From Pseudomonas sp. MH9.2 (GTDB lineage: Bacteria > Pseudomonadota > Gammaproteobacteria > Pseudomonadales > Pseudomonadaceae), in assembly GCF_034353875.1 (NCBI RefSeq), contig NZ_CP133784.1, positions 4,926,501 through 4,990,500 on the forward strand: a stretch of 64,000 bases of DNA, given 5' to 3'. The notes under the pieces were generated by a model that made no database searches, was not told where the DNA came from, and saw nothing but the letters and a program-made list of their open reading frames with translations. The translations under genes and the position numbers were made by a program. This document shows positions 29,199 to 37,865 of this stretch, one piece after another; positions within the stretch are counted from its first letter, which is position 1; every line of letters begins with the position of its first letter.

Positions 29199-29713
29199 GC
29201 GTGTTGAGTGACCTCAACACGACGTCAATCACCACAAGCTTTCATGGCGGAAATCACTGTTTTTGCGAACCAATAGGAAAGATTTTGGAAGATGAATTAA
29301 TAGGCGAGCTTTTATTCGGGCCAGCTTGGATATTGAGCGGTTCAGCGCTCAGTGACGAACAGCTCATACGGGCGACGTCTGAAACTTTTCCGGGTCGATC
29401 ATTCTGCATTGTGAAAGTTTGGATGCTCATCGACGTCATGCTAACTGACCGGCACGCTCAGTTAGTTAAAAATGACGGACTGATCTCAACAGTGCTTTAT
29501 GCCAATACAATTATCTACGCGGTTGATGCGCAGGGTGATACATCGCATGGCGTTCTATCGGGTTTTCAGCGCAGTCACGAAGACTGCTTTTTTGAGACAG
29601 AGGACATGATTTATATCCTCGGGGGACGTGGGGCCCGGAAACAGGCCGGTGTTGCTGAAGTTTTTGCTCTGGCACAGAAGTGCGGGGCTGAACTCTGGAG
29701 AGGTTATGACTGA
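29195..29713 (+). CDS. Small unknown protein, paralogue of the previous gene
   Basis: A 172-aa protein starting at GTG (MSVLSDLNTT) that overlaps the previous stop. The paralogous core starts at residue 35 (IGELLFGPAW); the N-terminal 30 residues contain GGNHCFC and are extra. It ends inside the start region of the next gene with an 8-base overlap. No family recognised. Confidence 0.72.
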   Translation: MSVLSDLNTTSITTSFHGGNHCFCEPIGKILEDELIGELLFGPAWILSGSALSDEQLIRATSETFPGRSFCIVKVWMLIDVMLTDRHAQLVKNDGLISTVLYANTIIYAVDAQGDTSHGVLSGFQRSHEDCFFETEDMIYILGGRGARKQAGVAEVFALAQKCGAELWRGYD

Positions 29714-30194
29714 CGATCTATTACCGATATTGCGAAAACGCTATCCTGCGATTTTGGGCGACCCGCTGCTTCGTGAAATTGGTTGTTTGCCAGGTTGGTC
29801 GCCACTTCTGGATGACCTCTGCAAGGCGCTCCAAGGTCATCGCGATGCGCATCCCGAGCTTCCGGCGGTCAGGGTGGTACGCATAAAGGAAAAATGGGGC
29901 GAGCTCCGATTCATTTACGGTGGTGGGGACAAGGTTTGCCGGGAACAGGTGGACAAAGCCGTCGAGTCCTCATTGATGATCTGCGAGGTTTGCGGTGAGA
30001 CCGGAGAGTTGATTGGTGAGCGATGGTTTAGCGTACTTTGTCCCGCTCACATCACGTGGTCTCCTGACCCTGCTGGAGCCGCCGCAGCGACTGCCGCCGA
30101 AAGAAACGCCGCGTTATTGTCGGACAAGGGCATAACCAACTTAGGCATCGCTATTTCCCCTAGGGCTCTGAGACTTGACGGGCCGAGTCCCTAG
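29706..30194 (+). CDS. Unknown protein with a CxxC zinc-ribbon-like motif
   Basis: A 162-aa protein starting MTDDLLPILRKRYP behind GGAGAGG, overlapping the previous gene by 8 bases. The middle has the pattern IKEKWGELRFIYGG and then ICEVCGETGELI with WFSVLCPAH, i.e. C-x2-C and C-x2-H that could bind a metal. The C-terminal 45 residues are Ala-rich. Similar small proteins are common around secretion-system cargo; function unknown. Confidence 0.75.
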   Translation: MTDDLLPILRKRYPAILGDPLLREIGCLPGWSPLLDDLCKALQGHRDAHPELPAVRVVRIKEKWGELRFIYGGGDKVCREQVDKAVESSLMICEVCGETGELIGERWFSVLCPAHITWSPDPAGAAAATAAERNAALLSDKGITNLGIAISPRALRLDGPSP

Positions 30195-30275
30195 CCCGAA
30201 GCCTGTAATTGTTTGAGGCGGGCACAGTTGGGCCTCTCAACACAGAGTGTGGCTGGACGTCCAGAGGCTGCCTAT

Positions 30276-30512
30276 CTAAGCGCTGAGCCACTGTTCGACT
30301 TTGTCACGGGTCGGGATGCCCCCTGAGTGAACCACCTTTCCATCAATCACGACGCTGGGCGTGGACATTACCCCGTAGCTGACGATCTGTTGCATGTCTT
30401 CGATTTTTTCCAGCTTTACGGGGACGCCTTTCGCACTCGCCACCTGTTCGATGATAGCTACTGTCGATTTGCATTTTGCACAACCGGTGCCCAGAACCTT
30501 GATGTCTTTCAT
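30276..30512 (-). CDS. Small thioredoxin-fold protein (glutaredoxin-like, CxxC)
   Basis: A 78-aa protein starting MKDIKVLGTGCAKCKST, with the redox pair GCAKC near residue 10 and the cis-Pro segment STPSVVIDG. This is the compact thioredoxin_3 fold often found beside ArsP-type permeases. The upstream frame to 30560 has no supporting start. It lies 19 bases downstream of the permease gene and is likely the last gene of that unit. A role in arsenic or metal redox handling is inferred from context. Confidence 0.88.
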   Translation of the reverse strand: MKDIKVLGTGCAKCKSTVAIIEQVASAKGVPVKLEKIEDMQQIVSYGVMSTPSVVIDGKVVHSGGIPTRDKVEQWLSA

Positions 30513-30531
30513 AAAAACCTCGGTAGGTGGA

Positions 30532-31569
30532 TTACAACGCGAAGTTGAAGACGTAACCAACGATGAGAATGCCGGCGGCTACGACTCCAATGAAGGTGGC
30601 TATCAGGCGAACTTTCAGCACCTTGCGCAAGATCACCATCTCCGGAAGGGATAGAGCGATGACACTCATCATGAAGGCCAGTACGGTGCCCAGCGCCGCC
30701 CCCTTTGCGAGCAGTGCCTGCACAATAGGAATGATGCCTGCCGCATTGGTATACATGGGGATGCCGATAAGAACCGCGAGCGGAACCGACCACCAGGCGT
30801 CTTTGCCCATAAAACTGGCCATGAAATCCTCTGGCACATACCCGTGAATGCCTGCGCCAATAGCGATACCGGCAAGGATGTAAGGCCATACTTTCCCAAC
30901 GATTTCACGCACGCTACTAAGCCCGGAATTTGTTCGCTCATGCAGCGGCATACTCGTGTCCCCAACAGTTGCCTGGATCTTGGGCATATTACGAACCCAG
31001 TCTTCCAGATAGGCCTCCATTTTCAGGCGCCCAATGACCCAACCAGCAACAATCGCAATAAACAAACCCAAACTGAGGTACAGCAACGCAACTTTCCAGC
31101 CGAATAGGCCAAGCAGCAGTGTCAGCGCTACCTCATTCACCATGGGCGCAGAAATGAGAAAAGAGAAAGTCACCCCTAGTGGCACCCCGGCTTGAACAAA
31201 ACCTATAAATAGAGGAACGGCTGAGCAGGAGCAAAATGGGGTAAACACACCGAGAGAGGCCGCCATGACATTGGCCATCCCTTCGCTTCGCCCTGCCAAC
31301 ATTGCGCGGGTGCGCTCAGGTGTGAAGTGGGAGTTGAGCATGCCCATCAAGAACACGATGCCGGTCAACAGCATCAGCACTTTGGGCGTGTCGTAGAAAA
31401 AAAACTGTAAGGCGCCTCCAAGGTGGCTATTACGATCAACAGGAAGCGCTGCGACCAAAGCCTCTGAAACAGGAATCAGGGCTTCATACAATCCGAACCA
31501 GACAAGCGCTGCTACCGCTAAAAACATGCGGGGATTCCGCTCAGGCCAGCGCACGATCATTTCGTTCAT
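30532..31569 (-). CDS. ArsP/DUF318-type permease
   Basis: A 345-aa membrane permease with about eight to ten hydrophobic helices. The signature FTPFCSCSAVPLFIGF in the first half holds the CxC that ArsP proteins use for trivalent organoarsenicals, and the second half repeats the fold around IGIPMYTNAAGIIPI. The start is the ATG at 31567-31569, with AGGAG 8 bases in front; GTG at 31575 is in frame. It sits between the redox protein and the ArsO-like gene. Related permeases move other metals, so the substrate is inferred. Confidence 0.88.
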   Translation of the reverse strand: MNEMIVRWPERNPRMFLAVAALVWFGLYEALIPVSEALVAALPVDRNSHLGGALQFFFYDTPKVLMLLTGIVFLMGMLNSHFTPERTRAMLAGRSEGMANVMAASLGVFTPFCSCSAVPLFIGFVQAGVPLGVTFSFLISAPMVNEVALTLLLGLFGWKVALLYLSLGLFIAIVAGWVIGRLKMEAYLEDWVRNMPKIQATVGDTSMPLHERTNSGLSSVREIVGKVWPYILAGIAIGAGIHGYVPEDFMASFMGKDAWWSVPLAVLIGIPMYTNAAGIIPIVQALLAKGAALGTVLAFMMSVIALSLPEMVILRKVLKVRLIATFIGVVAAGILIVGYVFNFAL

Positions 31570-31596
31570 GTCCACTGCTCCTAAGGTATAGAGGCA

Positions 31597-32676
31597 CTAG
31601 GCAACGGACTGCTCGGCGAGAAAGGCTGCGATCTCATTGACTGTGCTGCGTGCTGTGCGTGTTACACCGATCAAGGTGGCAGAAGCCGAACCTGTCCACT
31701 CGCCATAGCCGACCAGCCATAGTCTAGGCTCTTGGATCGAGTGAGAGCCTTCGACCTCAACGCGGCCTTCGGTGTTGATCACCCCCAGCGTATCCAGATG
31801 CTGAAGTGCTGGCCTGAATCCGGTACACCAAATTACCGCGTCCACTGCAGATTCGGAACCATCGGCCCAAATCACGCCATCGCGAGTGAAATGTTCAAAA
31901 GGGCGTACAGACTTGAGAACTTCACGCTCACGGGCTTCTACAACTGGCGGCACCATGACAATGTCTCCCAACCCGCCGACGGGCTGGTCAATGACACGCC
32001 CCTCCTGCTGAGCTTTCAAGCGCTGAGTGGCGCGCTCAAATAGTACCCGTCCATCCACTTCGTCAGGCAAAAAGACCGGCTCAGTAGGGGTTACCCAAGT
32101 GGTCTCGGCGACCTTGGATACTTCTGCCAAAATCTGCGCTCCTGAATTACCACCACCCACCACCAAAACCTTCTTGCCAGCAAACGCTTGTGCTTCGACA
32201 TAGTTCGCGGAGTGCAATTGCCGCCCGGCGAATTGCTCGGCATTCGGGTAATGAGGGATGTAGGGATTGCTCCAGGTGCCGGTAGCGCTAATTACAACCT
32301 TGGCATCCCAATACCTGTCGTCAGAACGTACTCGTAAGTCAGACTCTATACGTTCCACAGAAACGACCCGAACCGGGCGCTCAACCGGAAATTGGTAGCG
32401 CTGCTCATATTGGTTGAGGTAATCGACCACATGATTTCGTGTGGGGTAACCCTCTTGCGCGGGCGGCATCATCCAGCCGGGGATCGAACTCCAAGTGGAC
32501 GGGGAGAATAAACGCAGCGAGTTCCAGCCATGCCGCCAGGCACCACCGGGCTCTTCCTCCGCATCGAGGATGACGAATGAAAGTTGAGCTCGGCGTAGGA
32601 AATACGCTACTGCCAAGGCTGACTGCCCCCCGCCGATAATGACTACGTCTAGCTGGCCACTCAGTGAATGAGTCAT
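31597..32676 (-). CDS. ArsO-like flavin-dependent monooxygenase
   Basis: A 359-aa FAD/NADPH enzyme of the flavin-containing monooxygenase group. The FAD Rossmann motif is [17 protein letters not shown] (near residue 10); [19 protein letters not shown] follows; the NADPH Rossmann motif is [17 protein letters not shown] near 170; VIWCTGFRP precedes the C-terminus. ArsO proteins accompany arsenic operons but their reaction is not settled. It is the first gene of a set with the ArsP-type permease and the small redoxin. No arsR, arsB or arsC is nearby. Confidence 0.86.
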   Translation of the reverse strand: MTHSLSGQLDVVIIGGGQSALAVAYFLRRAQLSFVILDAEEEPGGAWRHGWNSLRLFSPSTWSSIPGWMMPPAQEGYPTRNHVVDYLNQYEQRYQFPVERPVRVVSVERIESDLRVRSDDRYWDAKVVISATGTWSNPYIPHYPNAEQFAGRQLHSANYVEAQAFAGKKVLVVGGGNSGAQILAEVSKVAETTWVTPTEPVFLPDEVDGRVLFERATQRLKAQQEGRVIDQPVGGLGDIVMVPPVVEAREREVLKSVRPFEHFTRDGVIWADGSESAVDAVIWCTGFRPALQHLDTLGVINTEGRVEVEGSHSIQEPRLWLVGYGEWTGSASATLIGVTRTARSTVNEIAAFLAEQSVA

Positions 32677-32812
32677 GTGGGGGAAACCTTAGATCGGTGC
32701 TGGGCGTTAGTAAGTTTATCGACTCAGCTTTGACTCTTACTGATCTAGCGCATATTGAGAGGGAATTGACTGTCACCGTTTCAATGCTTCGAGTGGCTCC
32801 TTTGGCTCCTTT

Positions 32813-32997
32813 GGCTGATTTTGTTGAAAAACTTGTCGATGGTCTCGACTACAAAAAAAGCTCGCACGAGATGAAATCTGAACTTGGTATAGAAGAAAGC
32901 CAGCTCAAATTTCACGTAGCAACGCGTAAAGTAGACGTTTTTCAAGCTCAGTGCAGGTTGAGCCAAGCCGCTCGGACTTTTTCAACAGAATTGAGCC
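32813..32997. mobile_element. MITE-like 185-base element with inverted ends
   Basis: The left end GGCTGATTTTGTTGAAAAAC and the right end, read on the other strand as GGCTCAATTCTGTTGAAAAA, are imperfect inverted repeats of the type ending IS5/IS1182-like elements. The 145 bases between hold no transposase. It lies in the 470-base space between the ArsO-like gene and the Crp/Fnr regulator, where no gene is recognised. Confidence 0.55.
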
Positions 32998-33147
32998 ATA
33001 GCTGCCAGGTGTCACTTTCTTTTTTTGATAGTTCGGAAAAATTGGATTTGGGCCGGGTAGTGCTTCTGCGGTCACACGATCAATGCCAGTCGCGTAGACA
33101 TAGCATGCACTGCCTCGTTTTCCGTGTCCTCAATTGGTCTCCGTAGG

Positions 33148-33780
33148 TCAGGGTTTGATAGTCAAATGATTGCCTTCGACTTTAAGACACCCATCGTTCT
33201 GCATGCGCCTCAAAGCCCTGTATAGAGCTTCGTGAGTCAAGCCCAGATCTTTTGCCCAAGACTTGCGCGACTGACTGAGCGTAACGGCGCCATCGCTGCC
33301 TTCGGATTCAATGTAATGGGTGATACGGTCAGTTGCGCTATGCAGGCACAGCCTTTCGCATTGAGCGCGTAGCTTTTGGATTTCCTTGGATAGTTCTGAT
33401 TGCCAGGCTCTGCGAAATGCAGGCACATCATCCAAGGCCGCGCGAAACGCTACGACCGGAAACAACAGCAAAGTAGTGGATTCGGTAGCTATAGCGTCAC
33501 AGTGGTAGGCGCGGCTGTCGATACTGGCTTCCGCAATGAAGCCTCCACGTGAGTGTTGCAAGACCACTTCGAGGCCATTACGGCCTAGCCGAACCAGGCG
33601 CGCTTCGCCCGAGATCACAAGATAAACATGACGAATCGGATCTCCAATCAGAAAGAGTATCTCGCGAGTATCGGTATCCACCTGCCTGGCCGACACACGC
33701 AGTGTCTCTGGGATGAGGGCCGCTGATGGTTGGGCGGCGATCAAAGCCGGCCAGTCCAATGCATCATTTACATTCTTCAT
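33148..33780 (-). CDS. Crp/Fnr-family transcription regulator
   Basis: A 210-aa regulator. Residues 30-145 form a cyclic-nucleotide-type beta-barrel (REILFLIGDPIRHVYLVISG, GFIAEASID). The C-terminal winged helix has SRKSWAKDLGLTHEALYRAL as recognition region. The Cys residues do not form an FNR-like N-terminal cluster, so a [4Fe-4S] oxygen sensor is unlikely. The start MKNVNDALDW is chosen by family length; the open frame goes 57 codons further without a ribosome site. It is divergent from the secreted-protein gene at 33853. Confidence 0.86.
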   Translation of the reverse strand: MKNVNDALDWPALIAAQPSAALIPETLRVSARQVDTDTREILFLIGDPIRHVYLVISGEARLVRLGRNGLEVVLQHSRGGFIAEASIDSRAYHCDAIATESTTLLLFPVVAFRAALDDVPAFRRAWQSELSKEIQKLRAQCERLCLHSATDRITHYIESEGSDGAVTLSQSRKSWAKDLGLTHEALYRALRRMQNDGCLKVEGNHLTIKP

Positions 33781-33852
33781 ATGATTAGGACCATACCCAT
33801 GGAAGGTCGTCACATCATAAGATTGATGTAACGTCAATTTCGGAAAAAAATC

Positions 33853-34389
33853 ATGCGCATAATCGCTATTACTTTGGGCGTTATTGTTGCTTTCGCCGGA
33901 AGCGCTGATGCCCAAATTATGGATCACTCTGAAATGAACCATGCCGCTCATATGACGGCGATGGCCGACGCGCAGCGTAAATCAGAAGTATCCCAACGCG
34001 GCGAAGAGGTAATGCCATTTAGCCTAGCAGCAACGACCCACATCTTTACAAAAAACGCCGAAGGTGGGGTGCAGCAAGTTGTGGCCAAGAAGTCCACTGA
34101 CGCCGACCAAGTGAAGTTAATTCGCCAGCACCTGCAAGAGATCCGCAAGCAGTTTCTGGATGGCGACTTCTCAGGCCCTTCCCGAATCCATGGTGACGAC
34201 ATGCCAGGCCTCGCCGATCTAAAAAACGCCAAACCAGGACAAATCTCCATCGTTTACCAGGATGTTGAAAGCGGCGCAGAGCTGATCTACAAAACGTCGG
34301 ATGCCAGCTTGGTGTCGGCATTGCACAAGTGGTTTGACGCCCAACTCTCCGACCATGGTAAGGATGCTATGGAAGGACATTCCAAGTAG
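33853..34389 (+). CDS. Periplasmic His/Met-rich protein
   Basis: A 178-aa exported protein: signal peptide MRIIAITLGVIVAFAGSADA, then a His/Met-rich start (DHSEMNHAAHMTAMAD) that could bind metal. The remaining part is a compact alpha/beta domain ending LHKWFDAQLSDHGKDAMEG. I recognise it as a conserved protein of metal-resistance regions but cannot name a function. It is transcribed divergently from the Crp/Fnr gene, which may control it. Confidence 0.8.
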   Translation: MRIIAITLGVIVAFAGSADAQIMDHSEMNHAAHMTAMADAQRKSEVSQRGEEVMPFSLAATTHIFTKNAEGGVQQVVAKKSTDADQVKLIRQHLQEIRKQFLDGDFSGPSRIHGDDMPGLADLKNAKPGQISIVYQDVESGAELIYKTSDASLVSALHKWFDAQLSDHGKDAMEGHSK

Positions 34390-34473
34390 ACGATAAAGCC
34401 CGACGGAATTTAAAAGACCGTCAAAGCACGACACTCAGCAGCCATCCGGCTACACCACCGACCACAACCAACC

Positions 34474-34860
34474 ATGGCGGTTGCTTCCAAAACATCAGAG
34501 CGACTAGGCACTAATATCCTCGACGCCGAGTTAGGTTTGAACACCTACGACCTGTGGCACGACAGGGCGGTATTCCATTTTCTAACCAGCGCACAAGAGC
34601 GCCGAGCTTACGTCCGGGCTGTACTTCAGGCGGTCAAGCCTGGCGGTCTGGTTATAGTGGCAACTTTCGCGGAGGACGGGCCCAGCAAATGCAGCGGGTT
34701 ACCGGTTATGCGCTACGACGCAAAGGAGCTTCACGCGGAGTTTGGTGAGCCGGTTGTACTGCTTGGACATGAAAAGGAGTCGCACCATACGCCTTGTGGC
34801 ACAGAAGTTCGTTTACTGTTTTTACCGCAAGCTAGCCTGATGACCATGCGGTTTGGATGA
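34474..34860 (+). pseudogene. 5'-truncated, frameshifted SAM methyltransferase
   Basis: This reads as the C-terminal half of the methyltransferase at 52082-52699: YDLWHDRAVFHFLTSAQERR, ATFAEDGPSKCSGLPVMRYD, GHEKESHHTPCG. The N-terminal half with the SAM-binding GGGxS loop is missing. Near 34800 a 5-base loss relative to the full copy (GGCA-CAGAAG against GGCAATGAGCAGAAG) shifts the last 15 codons. It is therefore a nonfunctional, diverged copy. Confidence 0.8.
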
Positions 34861-34885
34861 TCGTTTTATGATGAGGAAGATGGTC

Positions 34886-35347
34886 TCATAGCCAGCGGCG
34901 AACCTTCGCTTGATAGGCCAAGAAGTCAGCTCCAAACAAGGCGGTCAACGCACGCTCCTCGGGGGTGATCTGGAACCGGTTCATGTACAAGATAAATCCC
35001 AGTACCCCGAGCAACAAAAGCGGCGATGCAAGATAAAAGGCCCAGGCAGTGAGAAACATAGCAAAGCCGACGTACATCGGGTTGCGTGAATATCGATAGA
35101 TCCCTGTGCTTACGAGCGCTGATGCTGTTTCAGGCTTCAACGGATTGACAGTTGTCTTCGCTCGCCGAAAAGACACCGCTCCTGAAAGATCAAAGAAGCC
35201 TCCCGTACAGAACACGAGCAAAGCCAACATCACTCGCATCGAATGTGCCACGTCGATGCTTGGAAGATAGGCTGAACCACCCCACATCAGCACCCCAAAC
35301 AGGACTGCAACAATGGGCGGAGGAATCTTGTTTTCCAATGTACTCAT
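34886..35347 (-). CDS. Isoprenylcysteine-carboxyl-methyltransferase-family membrane protein
   Basis: A 153-aa integral membrane protein with four to five hydrophobic helices. The C-terminal part has the ICMT/PEMT pattern: LVSTGIYRYSRNPMYVGF and later TPEERALTALFGADFLAY, where R-x-x-x-P-x-Y and the E-E pair bind SAM. The start MSTLENK follows AAGGTGG by 5 bases. Bacterial members methylate unknown small molecules or lipids. It is a single gene, convergent with the methyltransferase remnant. Confidence 0.85.
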   Translation of the reverse strand: MSTLENKIPPPIVAVLFGVLMWGGSAYLPSIDVAHSMRVMLALLVFCTGGFFDLSGAVSFRRAKTTVNPLKPETASALVSTGIYRYSRNPMYVGFAMFLTAWAFYLASPLLLLGVLGFILYMNRFQITPEERALTALFGADFLAYQAKVRRWL

Positions 35348-35898
35348 AGAAACCACCTTAAATTTGCAGGAGTAAGCTGAGCATACAGGTTACGACCTAG
35401 AGACAAGCAAGGCAGCAAATGTGACCTTGATTTATTCGGGGGGCTTAAGCGTTGGGGTCAGGAAGGGGTGTTGCCCGGACGGTTACTGTAATCGCATCCA
35501 AGGCATCAGATTAGATGGCTATTTAGGTGTCAAATGCGACAATATGCATGCCATATACGACAATATGCGCTCGCCCCCCTTAATAAAAAACTTTTGAGAC
35601 GGAGTTCTTATATTTGAGACCAAAGAAAAAGCGAGGTAAGCAGTCGCTCCGTTTTCTTGAGCGATACCACCGATTCTGTCTTCGCTTTTTGTCTTTGATT
35701 CTGCTTCGCCTCTGACGATTTTCAGCGCGGATACGGTGTTGGAAACACCCGTAGGACACAGGGAAGTCGCGCATTCGGTCGCCAGACCGCTGCTTCTCAC
35801 TTTGGCTTCAAAAAGCGAGCTCTTAAAGTTTAAAAAATCTGTCGCCTAGCACAGCGCCAATCATTGGGATTGGTACGTCTGAAATTTGAGGTGGCAGC
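35348..35898. repeat. Intergenic stretch with two 11-base direct repeats
   Basis: A 550-base stretch without a recognised gene. It contains CGACAATATGC at 35537 and again at 35558, exactly 21 bases apart, in a context of ATGCGACAATATGC and ATACGACAATATGC, followed by a C-run. The rest shows only short chance frames. The repeats could be transposase sites at a lost transposon end, or an operator. Confidence 0.45.
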
Positions 35899-36252
35899 GT
35901 GGATTATTCACTTGAAGTAAAAATTTGGTCGTTGGCGCAGGCGGTCTATTCAGATGAGGATTTTGCTGAACTGATCATCGACGTGGCCAAGATATACAAG
36001 CGGCGACCTGGGTATTTTGACGTGGAGCGAATATATGCATCGACTATCGGGGCTCAAGGCGTCTCAGCGCTACGCACCGCCCTTGAGCAGCCCGTGGAGC
36101 AAGTATACGGTTTCGCCGCGTCGAGCTTTGTGCTTGTGAGAGCTCCCTTACGCCAGCATCTTTACGAGCAGTTACAGCGAAGACTGATCGAGTCTGGATA
36201 CTCTTGCGACGCGGTGCTGGAGGATCGGATGGCGCGGGACTTAGGGCTTTGA
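35899..36252 (+). CDS. Hypothetical small soluble protein
   Basis: A 117-aa protein starting at GTG (MDYSLEVKIWSLAQ) with GAGGTGG 4 bases upstream. It is helical and charged, with KIYKRRPGYFDVERIY in the middle and no signal or membrane segment. Family not recognised. It stands alone between the repeat-containing gap and a convergent CGNR gene. Confidence 0.62.
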   Translation: MDYSLEVKIWSLAQAVYSDEDFAELIIDVAKIYKRRPGYFDVERIYASTIGAQGVSALRTALEQPVEQVYGFAASSFVLVRAPLRQHLYEQLQRRLIESGYSCDAVLEDRMARDLGL

Positions 36253-36318
36253 GAAAGTGGAGCGGGGGGGCATTTACGTATTCGCATCAGGCGCGTTTGA
36301 TCGTTGTGCATTCGTAGA

Positions 36319-36936
36319 TCACTCGGCTGTCGCTTTCACCTGGTAATGCCGCTGCGCTTTTGCTCTGTTCCCGCACGTAGCCATGGAGCACCACCGTCTC
36401 CGGTGATTCTTGGACGTATCGATAAACAGCCAAGTACACCCCTCACACTGCTTGATTTTTGCAACCAAATCGCTGGCAAGCAGCTCATGCAGCCCCAGGG
36501 CGAGTCTCTGTGGGATGGTTGTCAAATCGGTTATGGCTGGAGATGTTTTCCAGGATGTAGCACCGACTTTATCTCGGGATAGAAGGGCGCTAGAAATTGC
36601 TTTCTTAATCGAAGTCTCGACGGTTTTCCAATCATCGGCAGGTGGCGCTTCGTTTCTGACAATAGCCTCGAAGACTCGGTAGACCGCCTCACGCCACTGC
36701 ACCAAATCATTCAGCGCTTGTTCCGAGTCCGCTGGAGCGCTTGAGGCAGTGTCGGCGATCCTCTTGAACTCTGCAGAATCGATCAAATCAGCTGCCTCAC
36801 CCCAAGCTAGAGCAGAGGCGTAGCTTGTCAGTCGATCCTGGTCAACTGAACGTCCATGGGCGTCAACGGTGTTGAGGAAGTCGAGTACCGCGTTACCCGC
36901 GACGAACGCTGATTTTGGCCATTTGTGTGGAAACAT
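36319..36936 (-). CDS. CGNR zinc-finger regulator (ABATE domain)
   Basis: A 205-aa putative regulator. The N-terminal ABATE-type domain (GNAVLDFLNTVDAHGR) is followed by a C-terminal CGNR zinc finger: CEGCTWLFIDTSKNHRRRW, then CSMATCGNRAKAQRHY, with the four Cys in C-x2-C and C-x4-C positions. By family these are stress-linked transcription factors with a ligand-binding N-terminus. Single gene; target not visible. Confidence 0.87.
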   Translation of the reverse strand: MFPHKWPKSAFVAGNAVLDFLNTVDAHGRSVDQDRLTSYASALAWGEAADLIDSAEFKRIADTASSAPADSEQALNDLVQWREAVYRVFEAIVRNEAPPADDWKTVETSIKKAISSALLSRDKVGATSWKTSPAITDLTTIPQRLALGLHELLASDLVAKIKQCEGCTWLFIDTSKNHRRRWCSMATCGNRAKAQRHYQVKATAE

Positions 36937-37264
36937 ATAACCTTCATCTATTACTTTACCGGTTAGCTCAGACTATAGCCTTTCTAACTGTTAAAAGCGT
37001 TGATGGTGGTTTTAAAAGTTTTCCGCGCTACCACTGCCTGATGTCTTTCGGTTTGAGGGCGAAGTGTAGTGGTCTAAGGAAAACGAGAACGCCTAGTGAA
37101 CCGCCAAGTCGATGCAATTTAGTATTGAACGCCTGCAGGCCTGCGGAGGGCGTATGCACTCAAAAGGCTCTGTGCGACGACATCAGGAGCTTTTTAGCTT
37201 TGCCCCGGCTTGATTGATGGCTGTTGAGCCATTCTCGCAGCTGAATTTGGATTGCTATGCTTCC

Positions 37265-37760
37265 CGAACAGGCCTTGCGCTACATCCAGTTGTTGTACGA
37301 AATCTAGCGTGAAGATCAGCGATCTGAAACCGGATTTACGCAGCCGAATATGGCAAGAAAAGGCTGTGCCCGTGATGATCTGTTTCATGCTTGGATGATC
37401 GTCCTGCGCGAGTTTGTGCTCGATGGTGTAGCTATCGCCAAGTCCTTCGATTACAGCCTGAAACGCTGGACGGCGTTGTTACGCTATCTTGATGACGGTG
37501 CTGTACTCATAGACGACAATCACGCAGAGCAGCAAATTCGACCGTGGCCGCTGGGTCGCAAGCAGACTCTTCGCGGGGTCGTTGCGCAGCGGTAAGCGTA
37601 CGGCTGCACTGATGAGTTAGATCCAGTCGTCCAAGCTCAATGCGCATGATCCGTACGAGTATTTGAAGGGCGTACTGACATGGCTGCCGACGCAGCGGGC
37701 GAGTGAGACTGCCGAACTGTTGTCGGTGACGCAACCTGTAATGCCCATCAGCTTACGTCA
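37265..37760 (+). mobile_element. IS66-family transposase remnant
   Basis: Broken frames match the C-terminal part of the IS66 TnpC transposase: LRYIQLLYEI followed by a stop, LKRWTALLRYLDDGAVLIDD, NHAEQQIRPWPLGRK, then after a shift LNAHDPYEYLKGVL and LPTQRASE. The start, the N-terminal half and the accessory genes are missing. The gap 36937-37865 contains nothing else I can name. Confidence 0.8.
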
Positions 37761-37865
37761 CAACCATGGGAGCTGGCGTATAGTCAACAAAAGTCACAGG
37801 TGAATTGCCTGATGAACTCCCAGAAACCCCGGCGTGACTTGCGCAAACGCTTGAGAAGGATATTC

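Noticed and set aside
32664..33146. 160-codon plus-strand frame between the ArsO-like and Crp/Fnr genes
   Set aside because: It begins inside the ArsO-like gene region, runs through the MITE-like element and has no ribosome site or recognisable protein.
35519..35800. 93-codon minus-strand frame in the 35.4-35.9 kb gap
   Set aside because: No ribosome site, odd composition, and no recognisable protein; treated as chance.
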